Shown piece by piece: positions 1 through 11,914 of a stretch of DNA of 64,000 bases. A model generated the notes under the pieces. It was not told the DNA's origin and did not search any database. It worked only from the letters and a program-made list of their open reading frames with translations. The DNA is from Pomphorhynchus laevis (taxonomy: Eukaryota > Acanthocephala > Palaeacanthocephala > Echinorhynchida > Pomphorhynchidae), in assembly GCA_012934845.2 (NCBI GenBank), contig WNNJ02000497.1:124001-188000 (forward strand), given 5' to 3'. How positions within the stretch are numbered: position 1 is the first letter of the stretch; every line of letters begins with the position of its first letter. The translations under genes and the position numbers were made by a program.

Positions 1-119
1 ATTTTAGTACAAATCTAGATTTAGAAGCGTTAGTAAAATTAATTAATCTTATGATATTATAATAAGATATATTATATACCTTAATATATATATTATTATA
101 AATAATACTATAATATATA

Positions 120-130
<11 letters not shown>

Positions 131-176
<46 letters not shown>
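131..176. repeat. (AT)n microsatellite
   Basis: Uninterrupted AT dinucleotide run directly left of a structured repeat. The same association of (TA)n with structured repeats recurs at 62.5-63.9 kb. Confidence 0.95.
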
Positions 177-179
<3 letters not shown>

Positions 180-910
180 GTTGTTACACCTGCCCTGGGA
201 CACTCACTGGTGTACTCATAAATATATCACTATGTTTTCCTCATGCCTGGTGTTTATGCCTCTTTATAAGGAAAACATAGTGATGCATATATATACTAAA
301 TGGTGTTGCTTGATAGACTGGACTTCGATTCACGACTTTCAGTCACCATGTCACTTCTAAACGACCACTTCAGCATCGCAATGATGAGTACCCGGCAACA
401 CTCATCAGTAGAATGAGGTACACACCAGTCGTTTCGGTCTATAAAGCAACACCATTTAGTATAAATTCCGTATTTCGTAAGAAATCCTGGACCGTTGTCT
501 ACTCAGCACATCCGTGCACTACTATTATACCTGCCGTATTCATTTAGGAACCAACGAGTGCAGCGACAATTCAGCAACAACCTCTGCCTAGTTTTTAAGG
601 ATGGTCCGCATAGCAATTCGATTTGGTTAAGAGCGTAAGCCTCAGACAATAAGGCAAAATGTCGGAAACGCCTTTATTCACAATGTCACACAGGCAACCG
701 AAACGACCAGTGTGTACCTCATTCTACTAATGAGTGTTGCCAGGTACTTATTATTTCGATGCTGAAGTGGTCGTCTAGAAGTGACATGGTGACTGAAAGT
801 CGTGAATCGAAGTCCAGTCTATCAAGCAACACCATTTAGTATAAATTCCGAATTTCGTAAGAAATCCTGGACCGTTGTCTACTCAGCACATCCGTGCACT
901 ACTATTATAT
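177..910. repeat. composite inverted/direct repeat block
   Basis: The segment at about 285-440 returns as an inverted copy at about 690-835. A segment of about 80 bp starting CAACACCATTTAG (449-531) returns as a direct copy at 828-910, ending each time in CACTACTATTATA. A small hairpin sits at 228-281 (CACTATGTTTTCC against GGAAAACATAGTG). The inverted copies carry GAAAC followed about 25 nt later by CTGATGA or CTAATGA; at 693-741 the outer GGCAAC and GTTGCC can pair around this pair of motifs. No protein is encoded. It is probably a foldback or short non-autonomous element. Confidence 0.6.
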
Positions 911-1214
911 ATATCACGTTTTTAATATTAAAATTGTAAAAAAGTTTAATTTTTTTTAAATTATTCTATAAATTTATTATTTAATAATAAATTTATTTAT
1001 TATTTATTATTTAATAATAAATAATATTTATTATTTTATATTAAAATAGTGTGATCAGGATCTGTAGAAAATAGTAAAATAATTAAGTAAAAACGAACTA
1101 GATTCGCATAAAATGAAAGCATTAGACTAGCCTTTTTGCATTCACAAAGTAAATGCCAGATCTATTAGAAGTGTGACTTGATAATAATAAGATTTTCTTA
1201 CTAATACAAAAACA
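911..1214. other. AT-rich spacer
   Basis: Low-complexity TTTATTATTT-type sequence. I see no gene in it. Confidence 0.6.
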
Positions 1215-1712
1215 GTGATAAATAAAGTGATTAAAAAGTCAGTCAAAAAACAAGATTCTCTTTCTTCTCTTAATCAAGTCTTCATACCGATATTACGGCC
1301 TCAAATCCAGAGGGATTTGAGCCCAACAACCTATCCAACACGCCGCTTTCCGACTGAACCACCCGGGGTCTCTCAGCCCCCGAAGAGTCCAGTCGGTGAG
1401 GACTATGCTGGGTAAACACGAGACGAGGAGCTTAAGAAACCTTAGCCTTTGCTCTGGGGGACGTCCTCTTGAATAGAAGACTAATCTCGAGATAGCCCAA
1501 GTGCCCCAAAGGCGCACTTGGGTTTTCCATTTCAACGAAAGATGCTGAGCCCGTTTCAGGGTCAACCTAGCTTTTTTCAGTATACGTTTGAGTCTATCCA
1601 GGTCAGCTTTTGCCGACCAGTTCACCGTAATGGTGAACCCCAGGTATTTTACTCGACTTGTAAAGGTGGGAAGTGGTTCAGAGGCAAAAAATAAAGGAGG
1701 GCGCAGAGAGTG

Positions 1713-2276
1713 CTAATCTCTTAAGGTTTTGTTCGTCGCAGGTGATCCATGAAAGACGACCACCTGCAATTTGGCGGAGTTTAACATAAGGTTGGATATG
1801 GGTAACTGATCTTTTAATCTTAAAAAGAAACGGCTGATGTCAGAGACTACGTCTTTACACCTGTGTCCAGTAAACAGGGCTGTGGTGTCATCAGCGTGCA
1901 CCACAAGACGTTGTTCGCGTTTAAATATTTTGAATAGATTAATAGAGGCAGCAAGATATAAGATAGGAGAAAGTGGGAATCCTTGAGGCACACCAGTAAT
2001 AGGGTAGAACTGACGTGCATTAGGGTCGTCTTCATAGTAAAATCGCTTGGTATACAGCAGAATCTCCACTCTGTTCACAATCCTCGCAGGCAAACAGAGG
2101 GACCTGAGAGAAGAGATCACAAAAGGAATGGAGATGCGGTCAAATGCAGCAGAAAAGTCAAGGAAAATAGCCACAACTAGACGATGGCTATTATTCCGAC
2201 AAAACTGCTCCACCTCACCAACTGCTGAATGGACCGAGCGACCATTGACGAACCCATGGAAACCTGGAGGGATCAA
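1713..2276 (-). pseudogene. LINE reverse transcriptase fragment (I/R1-like)
   Basis: Contains three RT landmarks in order: LDFSAAFDRIS (motif A with its Asp), GVPQGFPLSPILY (motif B) and VHADDTTAL (motif C, ADD preceded by His instead of the usual Tyr/Phe). The upstream linker is at 2,432-3,178 and the C-terminal tail at 1,293-1,625, each in a different frame. It is one domain of the decayed LINE at 1.2-4.9 kb. Confidence 0.8.
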
Positions 2277-3171
2277 ATTACGCCTACTTAAATGGTCGCG
2301 GATTTAACGCGCAAGCGCTTTTTTGTAGATCGATACGAGGGCATTTTTAATCGAAATGGGTCGCAGATCTTTAGGGCATTAGCAGGATTTTTTCTTAGGA
2401 ATAAAAACACGCTTACTAATATTGATGCCTGCTACATCGGAGAGGAGGCTAAAAGCATTGTGACGGCCACCTCTCTTCTCTGATCAGCTGTCAAAAGCTG
2501 ACAGACCCGAGAAGAATGTGGAGCGACTGATTTGGAGGTGCCCGGGAGTGGACCCCAGGAATTTAGGATATCCGTAGCAGATAGATCCCTACTCCTGAAG
2601 TTACACCAAGGCGAGATTGGTTGAGGGGATTGAGTGGCTCCATAGTTGTGTAGGGATAGTGACTCCTCCAAAACTTTATCAAGGCCTACTTTCCCTATCC
2701 AACCGAATGCTCTATCCTTTCAGCAAACAAACTTCTCCTTCTTGATAATCTTCCAAAAGGAAGACTGAGAAGGATTTAGACTAGCAATACTCGTCCTATC
2801 CTTACTTAGCTGGTACCTATATCTAGTGATGCAGTATTCATTCGAGAGAGCCTGTCTGGCGGAAACAGAGAGATTAGGGAGGTTAATCAGTTTCGCTAGG
2901 ACCTTGAGTTTCGTCGGAGAGGGATTGTATAAATGACCTTTATAGGTAGTCGATAAAATCGCGGTAGCTTGCGAAAAGAGGTAGGTATTAAATTCGGTAA
3001 GACTCTTATTTCCTATTCTGGGAAAGAGTTGGATATACGCTTGAAAGAAGGATACACTGATCGGATCAACGTAAAACCTTCTTCGAAGAAACATATCTTC
3101 CTCAATTCTCCAACGAATTAGGTCATGAGAGGTGGACAATTGCTGGCGCGACTGCTCCGTGCAGACGGGTT

Positions 3172-3747
3172 TTAACAACCACCTTGAGTGAAGCAGTAAA
3201 ATGTCGAGGATAGAATTTGTTGATGTGCAATGAAAGGTAGGGGAGGGGGTTTGTGAATAAGATAACCGTTCCTAGCTCTGTGAAGTGCTGCATTGATCGA
3301 ACGACCAGTTCTGTCGTTGAAATCCCCAAGTATCATGTCATAACCGCTGTCAACAATACTATCCAGGAGATAACGATTCTTAAGAATTTCCCCTGGACGA
3401 ATGTAGACATTGGCTATACTGAGGCGTTTACCGTTCTTACTGAGTGAAACTACTAAACAAGACATGGCTTGACAAGTATAGTTTAATAGGAGGGAGGATC
3501 TTAACGAGGACTTAACTAAGGTCAAGAGTCCTTGAGACGAAGAAGAGTGAGGTGGGGTTATGTACGGAGTATAGTGGGAACAGATATGCTTTGGAATAAA
3601 TCGAGTAATGTCATGGGGGAGACGGTTAGACCGCGTCTTCTGAAGGATTATAACATCTGCGTCTCTAACAGATAAAAGTCTAAGGGCAGAAGCACCTCCC
3701 GAATTCCACTGAATGATATTAAGTGAAAAAGGCTCGGGTTTACTCAC
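3172..3747 (-). pseudogene. LINE APE-type endonuclease domain
   Basis: N-terminal part of LINE ORF2. The residues IIQWNSGG open the AP-endonuclease fold, and GDFNDRTG is the GDFN catalytic block. In the next expected motif, usually LQET, this copy reads LQKTRS, so the metal-binding Glu is replaced by Lys. Family knowledge: this domain nicks target DNA to start target-primed reverse transcription. The Glu-to-Lys change and the break before the linker argue that this copy is inactive. Confidence 0.7.
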
Positions 3748-4022
3748 GATTGTGTTAGATAAGATGGACGGGGGAAGCCAACCTAGACAGAGCTAGGTGC
3801 GGGAAGGTTTCCCTTCCAACCACTAGCCCCATCCAGGGTCGGAACCCCTAGGACAACATCTTCATTTCCCTTCGAGGCCTTCTCTTTCAGCAATTTCCCC
3901 ATCTTCAGAGGGGGAACAGTATGTGCCGAGGCATTGCGTTTCTTTGATTTCTGCATCACCATCTCTTACTGTAGCGGAACCGAGGCTGATCCCAGAAACG
4001 TTACCAAGAGGGGGGCTATCAT

Positions 4023-4944
4023 TTACTGTATCTGTGTTAGAATAACTTTTTTATTGTTATCTATCAAGTAAATAATGTCCGAGTTGGACATCCTGTCCGA
4101 AGGCACAGGAATGGATGTGAAGCTTTTAACAATAGGAGTGAAAGAATCAGAGTATCTTTTCTTGTAATCTTTAAAGACTCTACATCGACGGGACCACTCG
4201 GGGTGGTCTCCTCCGCAATTAATGCAAGCTGGGGTGGCCACACACCTCTCCCCCTTAGACATAGCGATACATGTGAACAGATCACAAAGGGGTTAGTAGC
4301 AGCCTTTGAAAGCAACTGAGCATTGTCTAAATCAGCTGTGCCGAAGGCTAACGGTAGTATGTCTCCAGTCTTCGATTTTACCTCTCTGATAGAGTGTAGT
4401 TTAAAGGTCTTCCGTAGAAGGACCAAATCATTCTCTTCTAAATGGAGAGGGTAGTTTGAGATCTTTAATGTTGCCAGAGTAGGCTTGAGTAATAAAGTTC
4501 CCATGTGGGAGAGTTTTTTCTTAAAAAATACTTCGTATGCTTCCATTAAGGCAGAGGAAGCAAATGCGACTTTTACTTGATTTTTATAGGTTCTGACGGA
4601 GTTAAAGACTACCCTCCCAGAGTAGTCATGTACAAAATTCCGGAGAAATACTGTAAATAGTCTATGCTTTTCTATAGGCTTTAACGCTGTGATAATAACC
4701 AAATTATTTTGTTTCGGTATCGGGGGAGTTCCCTCATGTCAGAATCAGAATTAACAACAAATTTACTAACCTGCGGATCGAGTAATGAGGACGAAGAAGA
4801 AGTTACAATACCTGAATTTGCTCCAAAAACATTGAATTCTGAAGTATTTTTAAAGGAGCTTTGAAGCTCCGACTGGCACAAAAAGTTGTTACTCGTACAC
4901 ATTTTTTTACGGACTTGATAGCCAACATTATACTTTGTACTCAT
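4023..4944 (-). pseudogene. LINE ORF1 (gag-like, CCHC), frameshifted
   Basis: Three overlapping frames together give a gag-like RNA-binding ORF1 of an I/R1-type LINE. The N-terminal part starts at 4,944 (MSTKYNVGYQV). The middle part (4,064-4,702) resembles the RRM-like region of such ORF1 proteins. The frame then shifts near 4,270, where the knuckle ACINCGGDHPEWSRRC (4,023-4,262) appears: Cys-X2-Cys-X4-His-X5-Cys. ORF1 proteins coat the LINE RNA. The stops between blocks mark it as dead. Confidence 0.65.
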
Positions 4945-4959
4945 TAACTTGACTTATAG

Positions 4960-7600
4960 TGATTAAAATGAACTTGACAATTTTAATAAAATTTCAAGCG
5001 TTAAGTGTTCAAATTTTTACAAATGAAATATTTAAATATAAACTTTCTAAATTGTGTTTATATGGATATTAAGTGTCCATTGAAAACATCATTTGTATAG
5101 ATCATGAATTGTATCGATAATCGATGCTTAGATGTTAAAATTTGTTGAAATTTTATCTTACAAACGGACAACGTAATTTATTTATAAATCTAGCATATAC
5201 TATGTCAAATACTATTAATCAATCTTCCAAAATACGTCTTTATAATTTACACATTTTTATTTTTAAAACGTGTTTTGATAACAAAGACAATTTTATACCT
5301 ATTCTGTGTTAATTAGCAAGACGAATAATTAATAATTAATTATGAATATAAAAATCTATTTATTTTTTGAAATTAATTATAGATATATACAAAAATAGTA
5401 TAATTTGTTATTTAAAGGAAATGTGTCTCAATAAGACCAATATAATGATGTCAACAAACAATTATTGTAAGGAACATATAAATTTTAATTGTTTAAAAGT
5501 AATTAATGTTTCTACAGCTTTCTGTTGTCAATTTCAGGATTATGTTCTGAATAAAATATTAATTGTGCATTAAAATCTAGTCTTTTCAGTTCCCTTAATT
5601 TATTAATGAATATAATACAATTTGACAACCATTTGTTAGCGTATTAATGGCAAAAAACTGCCAATCAATTGATTCCTTATATGTCTGGATATTGCAGTCT
5701 GTCTAATGTAAGAAGCTGTTACAGCTGTATGTGAGGTAAAAGTAATAAATAAAATATTGTAATACGCACAAATATAATATAAAAAGCTAACAGAGTAAGT
5801 AAATCAAATAATAAATAATAAATAATAGATTAAATATTGCAATACTCATAAACAGATTACGGCCCTCTATTTCCAGATTTTACGACTTCAAAATTTCGCT
5901 ACTTCCAAATTTTAAATAAAAAGAAGAAAATGAGAAAAGGAAAAAGAAAATCAAAACACAAGACGTATAAAATCATAAGAATTAAAATTAAAAGTATAAC
6001 GGCATAAAACTTAAAAAGGAATGTATAACATAAGAATAAATATATTAAACTAAATTTCAAATTTCATTGTATTTCGCAGAGCATACATTTATTCATTGAT
6101 GATAAATCCATTATCAATTGTAAAAAAAATTATGCGATTCTACAAACTTTTTATTCTTCCATTCAGGGCATAAATATAATATCAAAAAGCTAACAGAGTA
6201 ATGGAACATATATTTTTGTCATGAAATTGCTAAAAACATAAAAATTACAAATTAAAATTTAGTCTCAGATTAGATACAAACGAAGATATATTTCATTTTC
6301 ATTTAAGCTCGTTCTAAACCAAAATTGATTCTAATATATTAATTTCATATTATATTTTATAAATATTTTATTATATTGAAAAACTAGAACTATATAGCAC
6401 TATTATGGGTAAGCTAATTGTTTCATCGATTTTACTCTGAAAACAGATTTCGATAATATTGCATATGTATTAAATGGACATTGATTATTGAAGTATATAT
6501 ATTAAACATTTGCATTTTTTATTTTCAAAATACTTGGATTATTCAAACTAGATATTGTAGCAAAACATATTTTACAAGTTCCAGATAAAAACGAAGAATT
6601 CAAGAATGTAAAAATTTATGATATCGAAATTTCGTTAAAATTTACATTTAAATTACCTTTTGTTAAAAATTTGTAATAAAAATATTGACATTCACGTATT
6701 TTTAAAAAAATTACTATTGACTTTTTAGTAGTCAAATATGTTCCTGCAAGCCAAAACTTACAGACGTACTAAAAAATAAGACGTCTGCAATAAACATATA
6801 AAATAATATGATGCTAATTTAGAACTTTCATTTGAATCATGCCGAATTATCAAAATGATTTACAGATAATTTATAAAAAGATAGATGCAATAAATACTTG
6901 TTGTTTAATTTAAAATAAATTCATATTTTATTTTGATTTCATTTATACTTTATTTAGTAACAAATACTAAATCAATAATCTTCTTCCATTTCAAATATAT
7001 AGTTATTACAGGAACAACGAAGCAGAAATTATCAAAATATAAAATTTTTTTAAATAAAGGATAATTTCTGCTTATTTGTTCCTGCAATAACTATATAATT
7101 AATTTAGTACTCAATTAAACACTCAAAATTGTTTCACTTTGATTAAATAGTAAATTGCGGCATTAAGGAATATAACAAGATTTGCATCATATTGTGTCAA
7201 GACGACGTCATGTTACAGTAGATGTCGTCGACTGTAGTAATGTCGTCTACATTAAAATGTTGTACTTATATTACAGTATAACTATTAATGATGTCCGAAA
7301 ATAAATAAAATTTAAATGTAAAATTAATTAGAACTTCAATTGAACCTAAAATATAAACTATAACTTAAACAAAACATTCATTAAGCATTTCATATGAGAA
7401 CATGTTACTTATTTGATTATAGAATTTATAAAATTCCCATTGTTGAATAGCGTGTTAACAAATTAACAGGAAAATTTGAATTTTGGAGCATTAAATTTAA
7501 AACATTAATTTATTGATTTATTAATTTTGTTAGCTGCTAGCACAATCACAAACAAAACGAATAATTCGTTCATCGAAAAAATACCATTTGTTCACAGCTC
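4960..7600. other. AT-rich intergenic, no gene seen
   Basis: Short ORFs here are AT-driven and match nothing I recognise. The only clear structure is the hairpin at 6,995-7,096. Confidence 0.5.
6995..7096. repeat. foldback hairpin, about 37-bp arms
   Basis: The left arm (6,995-7,033; ATATAGTTATTACAGGAACA...) and right arm (7,060-7,096; ...TGTTCCTGCAATAACTATAT) are near-perfect reverse complements around an A/T loop of about 26 nt. It is probably a short foldback element. Confidence 0.75.
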
Positions 7601-7615
7601 TAATAAATTAATTTT

Positions 7616-7643
7616 CTGAAGATGCTAACAGTAGTTAGCGAAA
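7616..7643 (+). ncRNA. hammerhead-like core motif (copy 1)
   Basis: CTGAAGA, one unpaired T, stem GCTAAC, loop AGTA, stem GTTAGC, then GAAA. The core nucleotides and the closed stem match a hammerhead ribozyme core except for the extra base between CTGAAGA and the stem. It is followed by a half copy of the TIR element seen at 15,543 (ending CTTTGATCCAA). I cannot identify stems I and III or the cleavage site, so activity is unproven. Confidence 0.4.
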
Positions 7644-7714
7644 TATCAAAAAATAATTACGTCTTTCCTTTGATCCAATTTCAATAAGTACATTATAAGA
7701 ACAACAAAATTAAA

Positions 7715-7995
7715 TTGAGAGCTAGGTCGGCCCTAAAACGGCCCCAGCATCTTTCAAGTGGGAGCGCTCACGTACGCCTTTGGTGCACCTGGGCAATCTT
7801 CGGTATTAGTCCTCTTTTCAAGAGGACGTCCCCCAAATCAAAGGCCCAGATTTTCGAAGCTACTTATATCAAGACTACCGTCCATCATGCGCAAGCTTGG
7901 ACTCTTAGGTGTGTGGCATACACTGAATGGTCACTTGAAAAGCGTATCGTTGATATTTGCCGATGGGGCCTGATACCGCCTCTGCGATATCATTC
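7715..7995 (+). mobile_element. fragment of I/R1-like LINE C-terminus
   Basis: The translation (ALKRPQHLSSGSAHVRLWCT) parallels the C-terminal part of the LINE at 1,293-1,625 (TLKRAQHLSLKWKTQVRLWG), on the opposite strand. Both continue with FSRGRPP and TWTLRG-like segments in shifting frames. It is an isolated relic. Confidence 0.75.
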
Positions 7996-8342
7996 AGTAA
8001 ACTGTACTGTATTGGTTATTATTAGGAAAATCTTTATTGTTATGATTGGCAATGTAAATTAAAAAATTAGAATTAAACTAATTGTTTAATAAATGACATA
8101 ATACAACGGATAAACAAATATTTACAAAAACGGATAAATGTTGCGGTAAGGATATAAGACATATGTTGTCAAATGTGCTAGAGAAGAAACTCGGGCATTG
8201 ACATTAAAATAATAAAAATATTAGAACCTTATTGATGTGTTAACAACATTTGATGTATTAGCTATATTATTTATTATTCAACATCCATCTTCTCTGATTT
8301 TTAAAGCAACAATTTAAACGCATAAATAGTGATATTAAAACT

Positions 8343-8512
8343 CATAAGTTCTTCCGTAAAGACATTCTTACCTGGCTGACTTTTAAAGCAACGATTGTGA
8401 TATTTAAATTCATAAGTTCTTCGTAAAGGCATTCTTACCTGGGATATATTCTTAACTGCGGGGTTCTTCCGTAAAGATATTCTTACCTGGGAGACATTCT
8501 TACCTGGGAGTT
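8343..8512. repeat. degenerate tandem repeat
   Basis: Three irregular copies of a unit around GTTCTTCCGTAAAGACATTC followed by TTACCTGG, with a shortened fourth (GACATTCTTACCTGGGAG). Confidence 0.7.
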
Positions 8513-8589
8513 TAAACTTTCGCCGTTATCAAATTCCAAGTAAAAACTTTGATTAGCTTACAGATAAAAGTCACGCAGGAGTCACGTTG

Positions 8590-9055
8590 GAGTTCCGTTT
8601 TTCTTAAAGTATTATTCAAACGTCTTTTAGATAACTAGTATGTATCCTATCTAGATATGCAAAGTTCACTTCCATTAATATATTTATTCTAAGACTAGTA
8701 GAGACAATATTGTGTTGACAGCATTATTCGAGACATTGTAAATGAGCCATGCAAAAATTGCCTGCAGGAGTTTCAATTTTTACCGGTTAGAATAATAATA
8801 AACTCTTCCAAATATGGAGAAGAGTTTTTAAGAAACCCCGTAAGGCGATTTTAAATTGGTATGAATATATTGAAAGACATATCTACCTCGTCTGATAAAA
8901 CCGTATTAAATAAAAGCGTATTTGTAATGTCCCCAATAGTGTTGTCGACACAATATTGTCTCTACTTGTTTTAGAGTAAAGAAACCAATAGAAACAAAAT
9001 TTGTATATCTAGATAGGTTTCATGATAATTATCTAAAGAAACGTTAAAAACAGAC
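8590..9055. mobile_element. long-TIR foldback/MITE-like element
   Basis: Arms of roughly 140 and 120 bp are inverted copies: AGTAGAGACAATATTGTG (near 8,697) pairs with CACAATATTGTCTCTAC (near 8,954), and TCCTATCTAGATATGCAAA (near 8,646) pairs with TTTGTATATCTAGATAGG (near 9,000). The centre of about 200 bp encodes nothing recognisable. I did not establish a target-site duplication. Confidence 0.65.
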
Positions 9056-9189
9056 ACTAAGTATAACTTAATATCGACTTACTATAAGTATAGATTTTAT
9101 ATTCAATTTTATATTAAAACTTTATATATATCTAAAAATATAAAAATATAAATATAGTAAATTATATTATTATATATAATAATATAATC

Positions 9190-9236
9190 CAACTAACCAT
9201 CCGATCAGTTGGATGCAAATGACCGGATGGTTAGTT
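9190..9236. repeat. 13-bp inverted repeat hairpin
   Basis: AACTAACCATCCG and CGGATGGTTAGTT are perfect reverse complements with a 20-nt loop. Confidence 0.75.
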
Positions 9237-9478
9237 CTTTTCGTTAAAGTTTTGTAGTCAAAAGACAAAAATATAAAGGTTTAACTTTTATCTGTTTCTT
9301 GTAGATAATGATCAATGCAGAAATCGACAAGCAAATCGGAAAACAATTCTGAGAGAGCATCAAACCAATTGGTAATGAAGAAATTCACTATAAGCACAAC
9401 GAAGCACTAGTTAATGATGTTAGTTGATTTACAATAACTTAAACTCAGTGAGTACTTTGCAAATTAAAAATCAAAATA

Positions 9479-9533
9479 ATGATCAGATTCTTGGTCGTCA
9501 TTTTCACAATTTTCAGTGAGGTTTATACAAAAA
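9479..9533 (+). CDS. candidate signal-peptide exon, unknown secreted protein
   Basis: ATG opens MIRFLVVIFTIFSEVYTK, a typical short hydrophobic secretion signal, and the frame runs into AAAA|GTAAGT, a strong splice donor (phase 1). A second exon-like block at 9,896-9,945 follows with compatible phase: a TTACAG acceptor, then SWICYICINLSCKNTVT, then the donor GTAAGA. CYIC near the mature N-terminus would suit a small Cys-rich secreted protein such as a Ly6-like one, but I found no third exon. This is inference from splice-site shape only. Confidence 0.3.
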
Positions 9534-9895
9534 GTAAGTTGCAAATTATATTTGTTGCAACTGACATAATAATCGGAAAAGTTGCACCTTTTAATTGCAA
9601 AACATTTATAACATTTGAAATTCTAAAAATTTTCTTGATGATTGTCTTATTTTGATCAATTTTATTATATAAAAGTATACGCCTGCGAAATGAATTGTAA
9701 AAAAATCAACAATTAAAAATCAGAAAATATTTATAAGAAATATAAGAAATATCATATGGTTCTATTAAAATTGTTGTGAAATAACAGACAAAATATTGGC
9801 TTGTTATAAAAATCAACCACATTTTAAATGTTTGTTATTAACTTCGAAATTTGAAAGAACAATTATTTTTTAAAAAAGTAAAATCAGAATTACAG

Positions 9896-9945
9896 GTTGG
9901 ATATGCTATATATGTATTAACTTAAGCTGTAAGAACACTGTTACG
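9896..9945 (+). CDS. candidate Cys-rich second exon
   Basis: A 50-nt block between TTACAG and GTAAGA. Joined to the block at 9,479-9,533 it reads S-W-I-C-Y-I-C-I-N-L-S-C-K-N-T-V-T without a stop. The phase match supports a two-exon start, but the length is short enough for chance. Confidence 0.28.
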
Positions 9946-10098
9946 GTAAGAATATCAACAAAAGGTGCCATAGATGCAGCAATAAACTATGTATCTATAA
10001 CACGTTATTATAAAAAATAAATATTCATAAATTCGAAAATGACCAGAGACAAGATGTCATGCAAATCATCTAAAATCTAATGCAAAAGAATCTTAGAT

Positions 10099-10292
10099 TA
10101 TCAGGTATAGTTGAACGACAACAAAAATTATTTTGAAAATTAGTTTCTAATTTCTGAAGACGCTAGCAAAATATTAAAAATTATTTTGTCGTTTACATTA
10201 TAGTTCCTGGAAATTAAAAAAAATAAATACAGATCAGGATGAATATATTTACAATCAAAATAATTTTTATTGTCGTTCAACTATACCTGAAT
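10099..10292. mobile_element. TIR element, family 2 (copy a)
   Basis: Ends are inverted copies of about 35 bp: TCAGGTATAGTTGAACGACA... on the left and ...TGTCGTTCAACTATACCTGA on the right. The interior carries a damaged CTGAAGACGCTAG motif. A second copy of the same TIR is at 11,066-11,332. Confidence 0.7.
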
Positions 10293-11065
10293 ATTATTGG
10301 ATATTTAAAGGTTTAGAGTAATAACTAATTTATTTACAAATTTACTAATTCTTATTAATAAATTAGATAATAAATAGTAAATTTTAGAGCTGCATCAATA
10401 AACACAGAAATTTATTTTTATAATTTTCTAGCTGATGACCCACTAACGGAGTTGTTGTATGTAGTAATATAAAATATTGAAATATATTATTAATATTTTT
10501 ATTTATAAACAAGTTTCATATTTTCAAATACATCCATATTATTTATATCCATATTATTTGTAATATGGATATTATTACATATTATTTATAATATGAAAAT
10601 TTATTAATAATTTTAATTCATCCATATTAATTAATTACATTAATTAATATGGATGTTTATTTATATTAATTAATGTGGATGTTTATTATTTATAAACATT
10701 TATTATTTATTATTTATTTGTTCTTGTTTATTATTTATAAACAAGTTTCATATTTTCAAATACATCCTTAAAAAAAAGATGTATAAAATTATCAAAATTA
10801 TCAAATTATTTTGATATTACGCTAGTAACTACTAGCATCTTCAGAAATTAACATAAATTTTTATATTAATAAAAAAAATTATGTTAATTAAGCATAACAT
10901 TTTTATACTAATAAATTATAAATATAATAATTATATTAATTAATATAATTAATATATTATTAATATTTTTATTTATAAACAAGTTTCATATTTTAAACAG
11001 ATATGTTTATTATAAATATATCCATCCTTATCTGTATTTTAAATTTTTTAATATTCAAGAACAAT
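10293..11065. other. AT-rich repeats, no gene
   Basis: Contains repeated ATTAATATTTTTATTTATAAACAAGTTTCATATTTT-type strings (about 10,492, 10,730 and 10,955) and, at 10,817-10,844 (minus), a CTGAAGA-stem motif in which GAAA has become GTAA. Confidence 0.5.
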
Positions 11066-11332
11066 CAGGTATAGTTGAACGACAACAAAAATTATTTTGA
11101 TATTTCGCTAGAAGCAACTAGCATCTTCAGAAATTAAAACGAAAAAGAATAGAAGAATCACATAAAGTTTCTTGTCGGCTTGTACATTGATGCTGGAATA
11201 AAAGTTTTACAAGTGATTTTTTAAACAACGGATGGATTATTATTGATAAATATATATTTTTTAAATGGATATTAATTTATGAAAATGATTTTAAAATAAT
11301 TTTTGTTGTCGTTCAACTACATCTGATTGTTC
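11066..11332. mobile_element. TIR element, family 2 (copy b)
   Basis: The left end TCAGGTATAGTTGAACGACA and right end GTCGTTCAACTACATCTGA are inverted copies continuing through ACAAAAATTATTTTGA. The interior encodes no protein. Just inside the left end, 11,103-11,130 (minus) has the CTGAAGA-stem-GAAA motif. Confidence 0.75.
11103..11130 (-). ncRNA. hammerhead-like core motif (copy 2)
   Basis: Minus strand reads CTGAAGA, unpaired T, GCTAG, loop TTGCTT, CTAGC, GAAA. The stem differs from copy 1 (GCTAAC/GTTAGC) on both sides, a compensating difference. Like copy 1 it has one extra base before the stem. Confidence 0.4.
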
Positions 11333-11542
11333 ATGGAAATTTAAAAATTAATTTACATATTTTACAGATTGCTAAAAAGTGGTAAATGTTTAAAAATCAA
11401 GGCGGCATCATCTTGAAAAATTAAAATGAAATTATCGACAGAGTTTATTATTCTTAAACAGAATAAACTAATAACTGCTCTTAATAGTGTCGCAGCACAC
11501 AAAGCAAGCAATTACAGCTGGCAACACATAAAGATAGCATCG

Positions 11543-11914
11543 TCAGATATTGTCCGTATAATTGAATGGCTTTCGTTCGGGATCAAAGGGCTCCCAACGA
11601 CAAGCAGGGAATATATGCTTATTACGTTCGTACCAGCTTCGGAGCAATACTTTACCTGCGTGTGTTTCAACGATCTTATCGAGTGAGCCTTCGCAAGTTT
11701 TACGTAAAACAAGTTCATTAAGACATTTGTCTTGGCTTTCAGATCCTGTTCCAAACAAGAGATGACCATGTTTCCCACGTGCTCGAGTTGTTATTAGCTC
11801 GTAGAATGTGTGGTGATGTGGTAGAATCACATCATCTTTAACGTACATCATTTGATCGACAGACGCACATTTCAATTCAATAAAGCAGTTCTCAGAGCGT
11901 AAGTATTCAAGTGC
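11543..11914 (-). CDS. FAM50: FAM50 homologue, exon 5 (C-terminal)
   Basis: After a CTTTAG acceptor it encodes [44 protein letters not shown] and [20 protein letters not shown], then WEPFDPERK and a stop at 11,543. This C-terminal domain aligns along its whole length with the FAM50 C-terminus. The stretch before ETHAGK is a few residues longer than in vertebrates. Confidence 0.92.
   Translation of the reverse strand, partial: ALEYLRSENCFIELKCASVDQMMYVKDDVILPHHHTFYELITTRARGKHGHLLFGTGSESQDKCLNELVLRKTCEGSLDKIVETHAGKVLLRSWYERNKHIFPACRWEPFDPERKPFNYTDNI

Larger units (their letters stand above)
1293..4944 (-). mobile_element. decayed I/R1-like non-LTR retrotransposon
   Basis: A nearly full-length LINE read on the minus strand in several broken frames. 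The order is ORF1 with a CCHC zinc knuckle (4,023-4,944), APE-type endonuclease (3,172-3,747), linker (2,720-3,178), reverse transcriptase (1,713-2,276) and a C-terminal part (1,293-1,625). Several frameshifts and stops separate the pieces, so the copy cannot be active. The RT pieces LDFSAAFDRIS and GVPQGFPLSPIL and the Gly-rich CINCGGDH knuckle fit the I/R1 group. A second copy of its C-terminal part is at 7,715-7,995 on the other strand. GC is clearly higher than in the flanks. Confidence 0.8.

Noticed and set aside
178-360. 60-codon ORF
   Set aside because: Lies inside an inverted/direct repeat block; composition and context do not suggest a protein.
1983-2483. Plus-strand ORFs over the LINE RT
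   Set aside because: Antisense shadows of the minus-strand RT frame.
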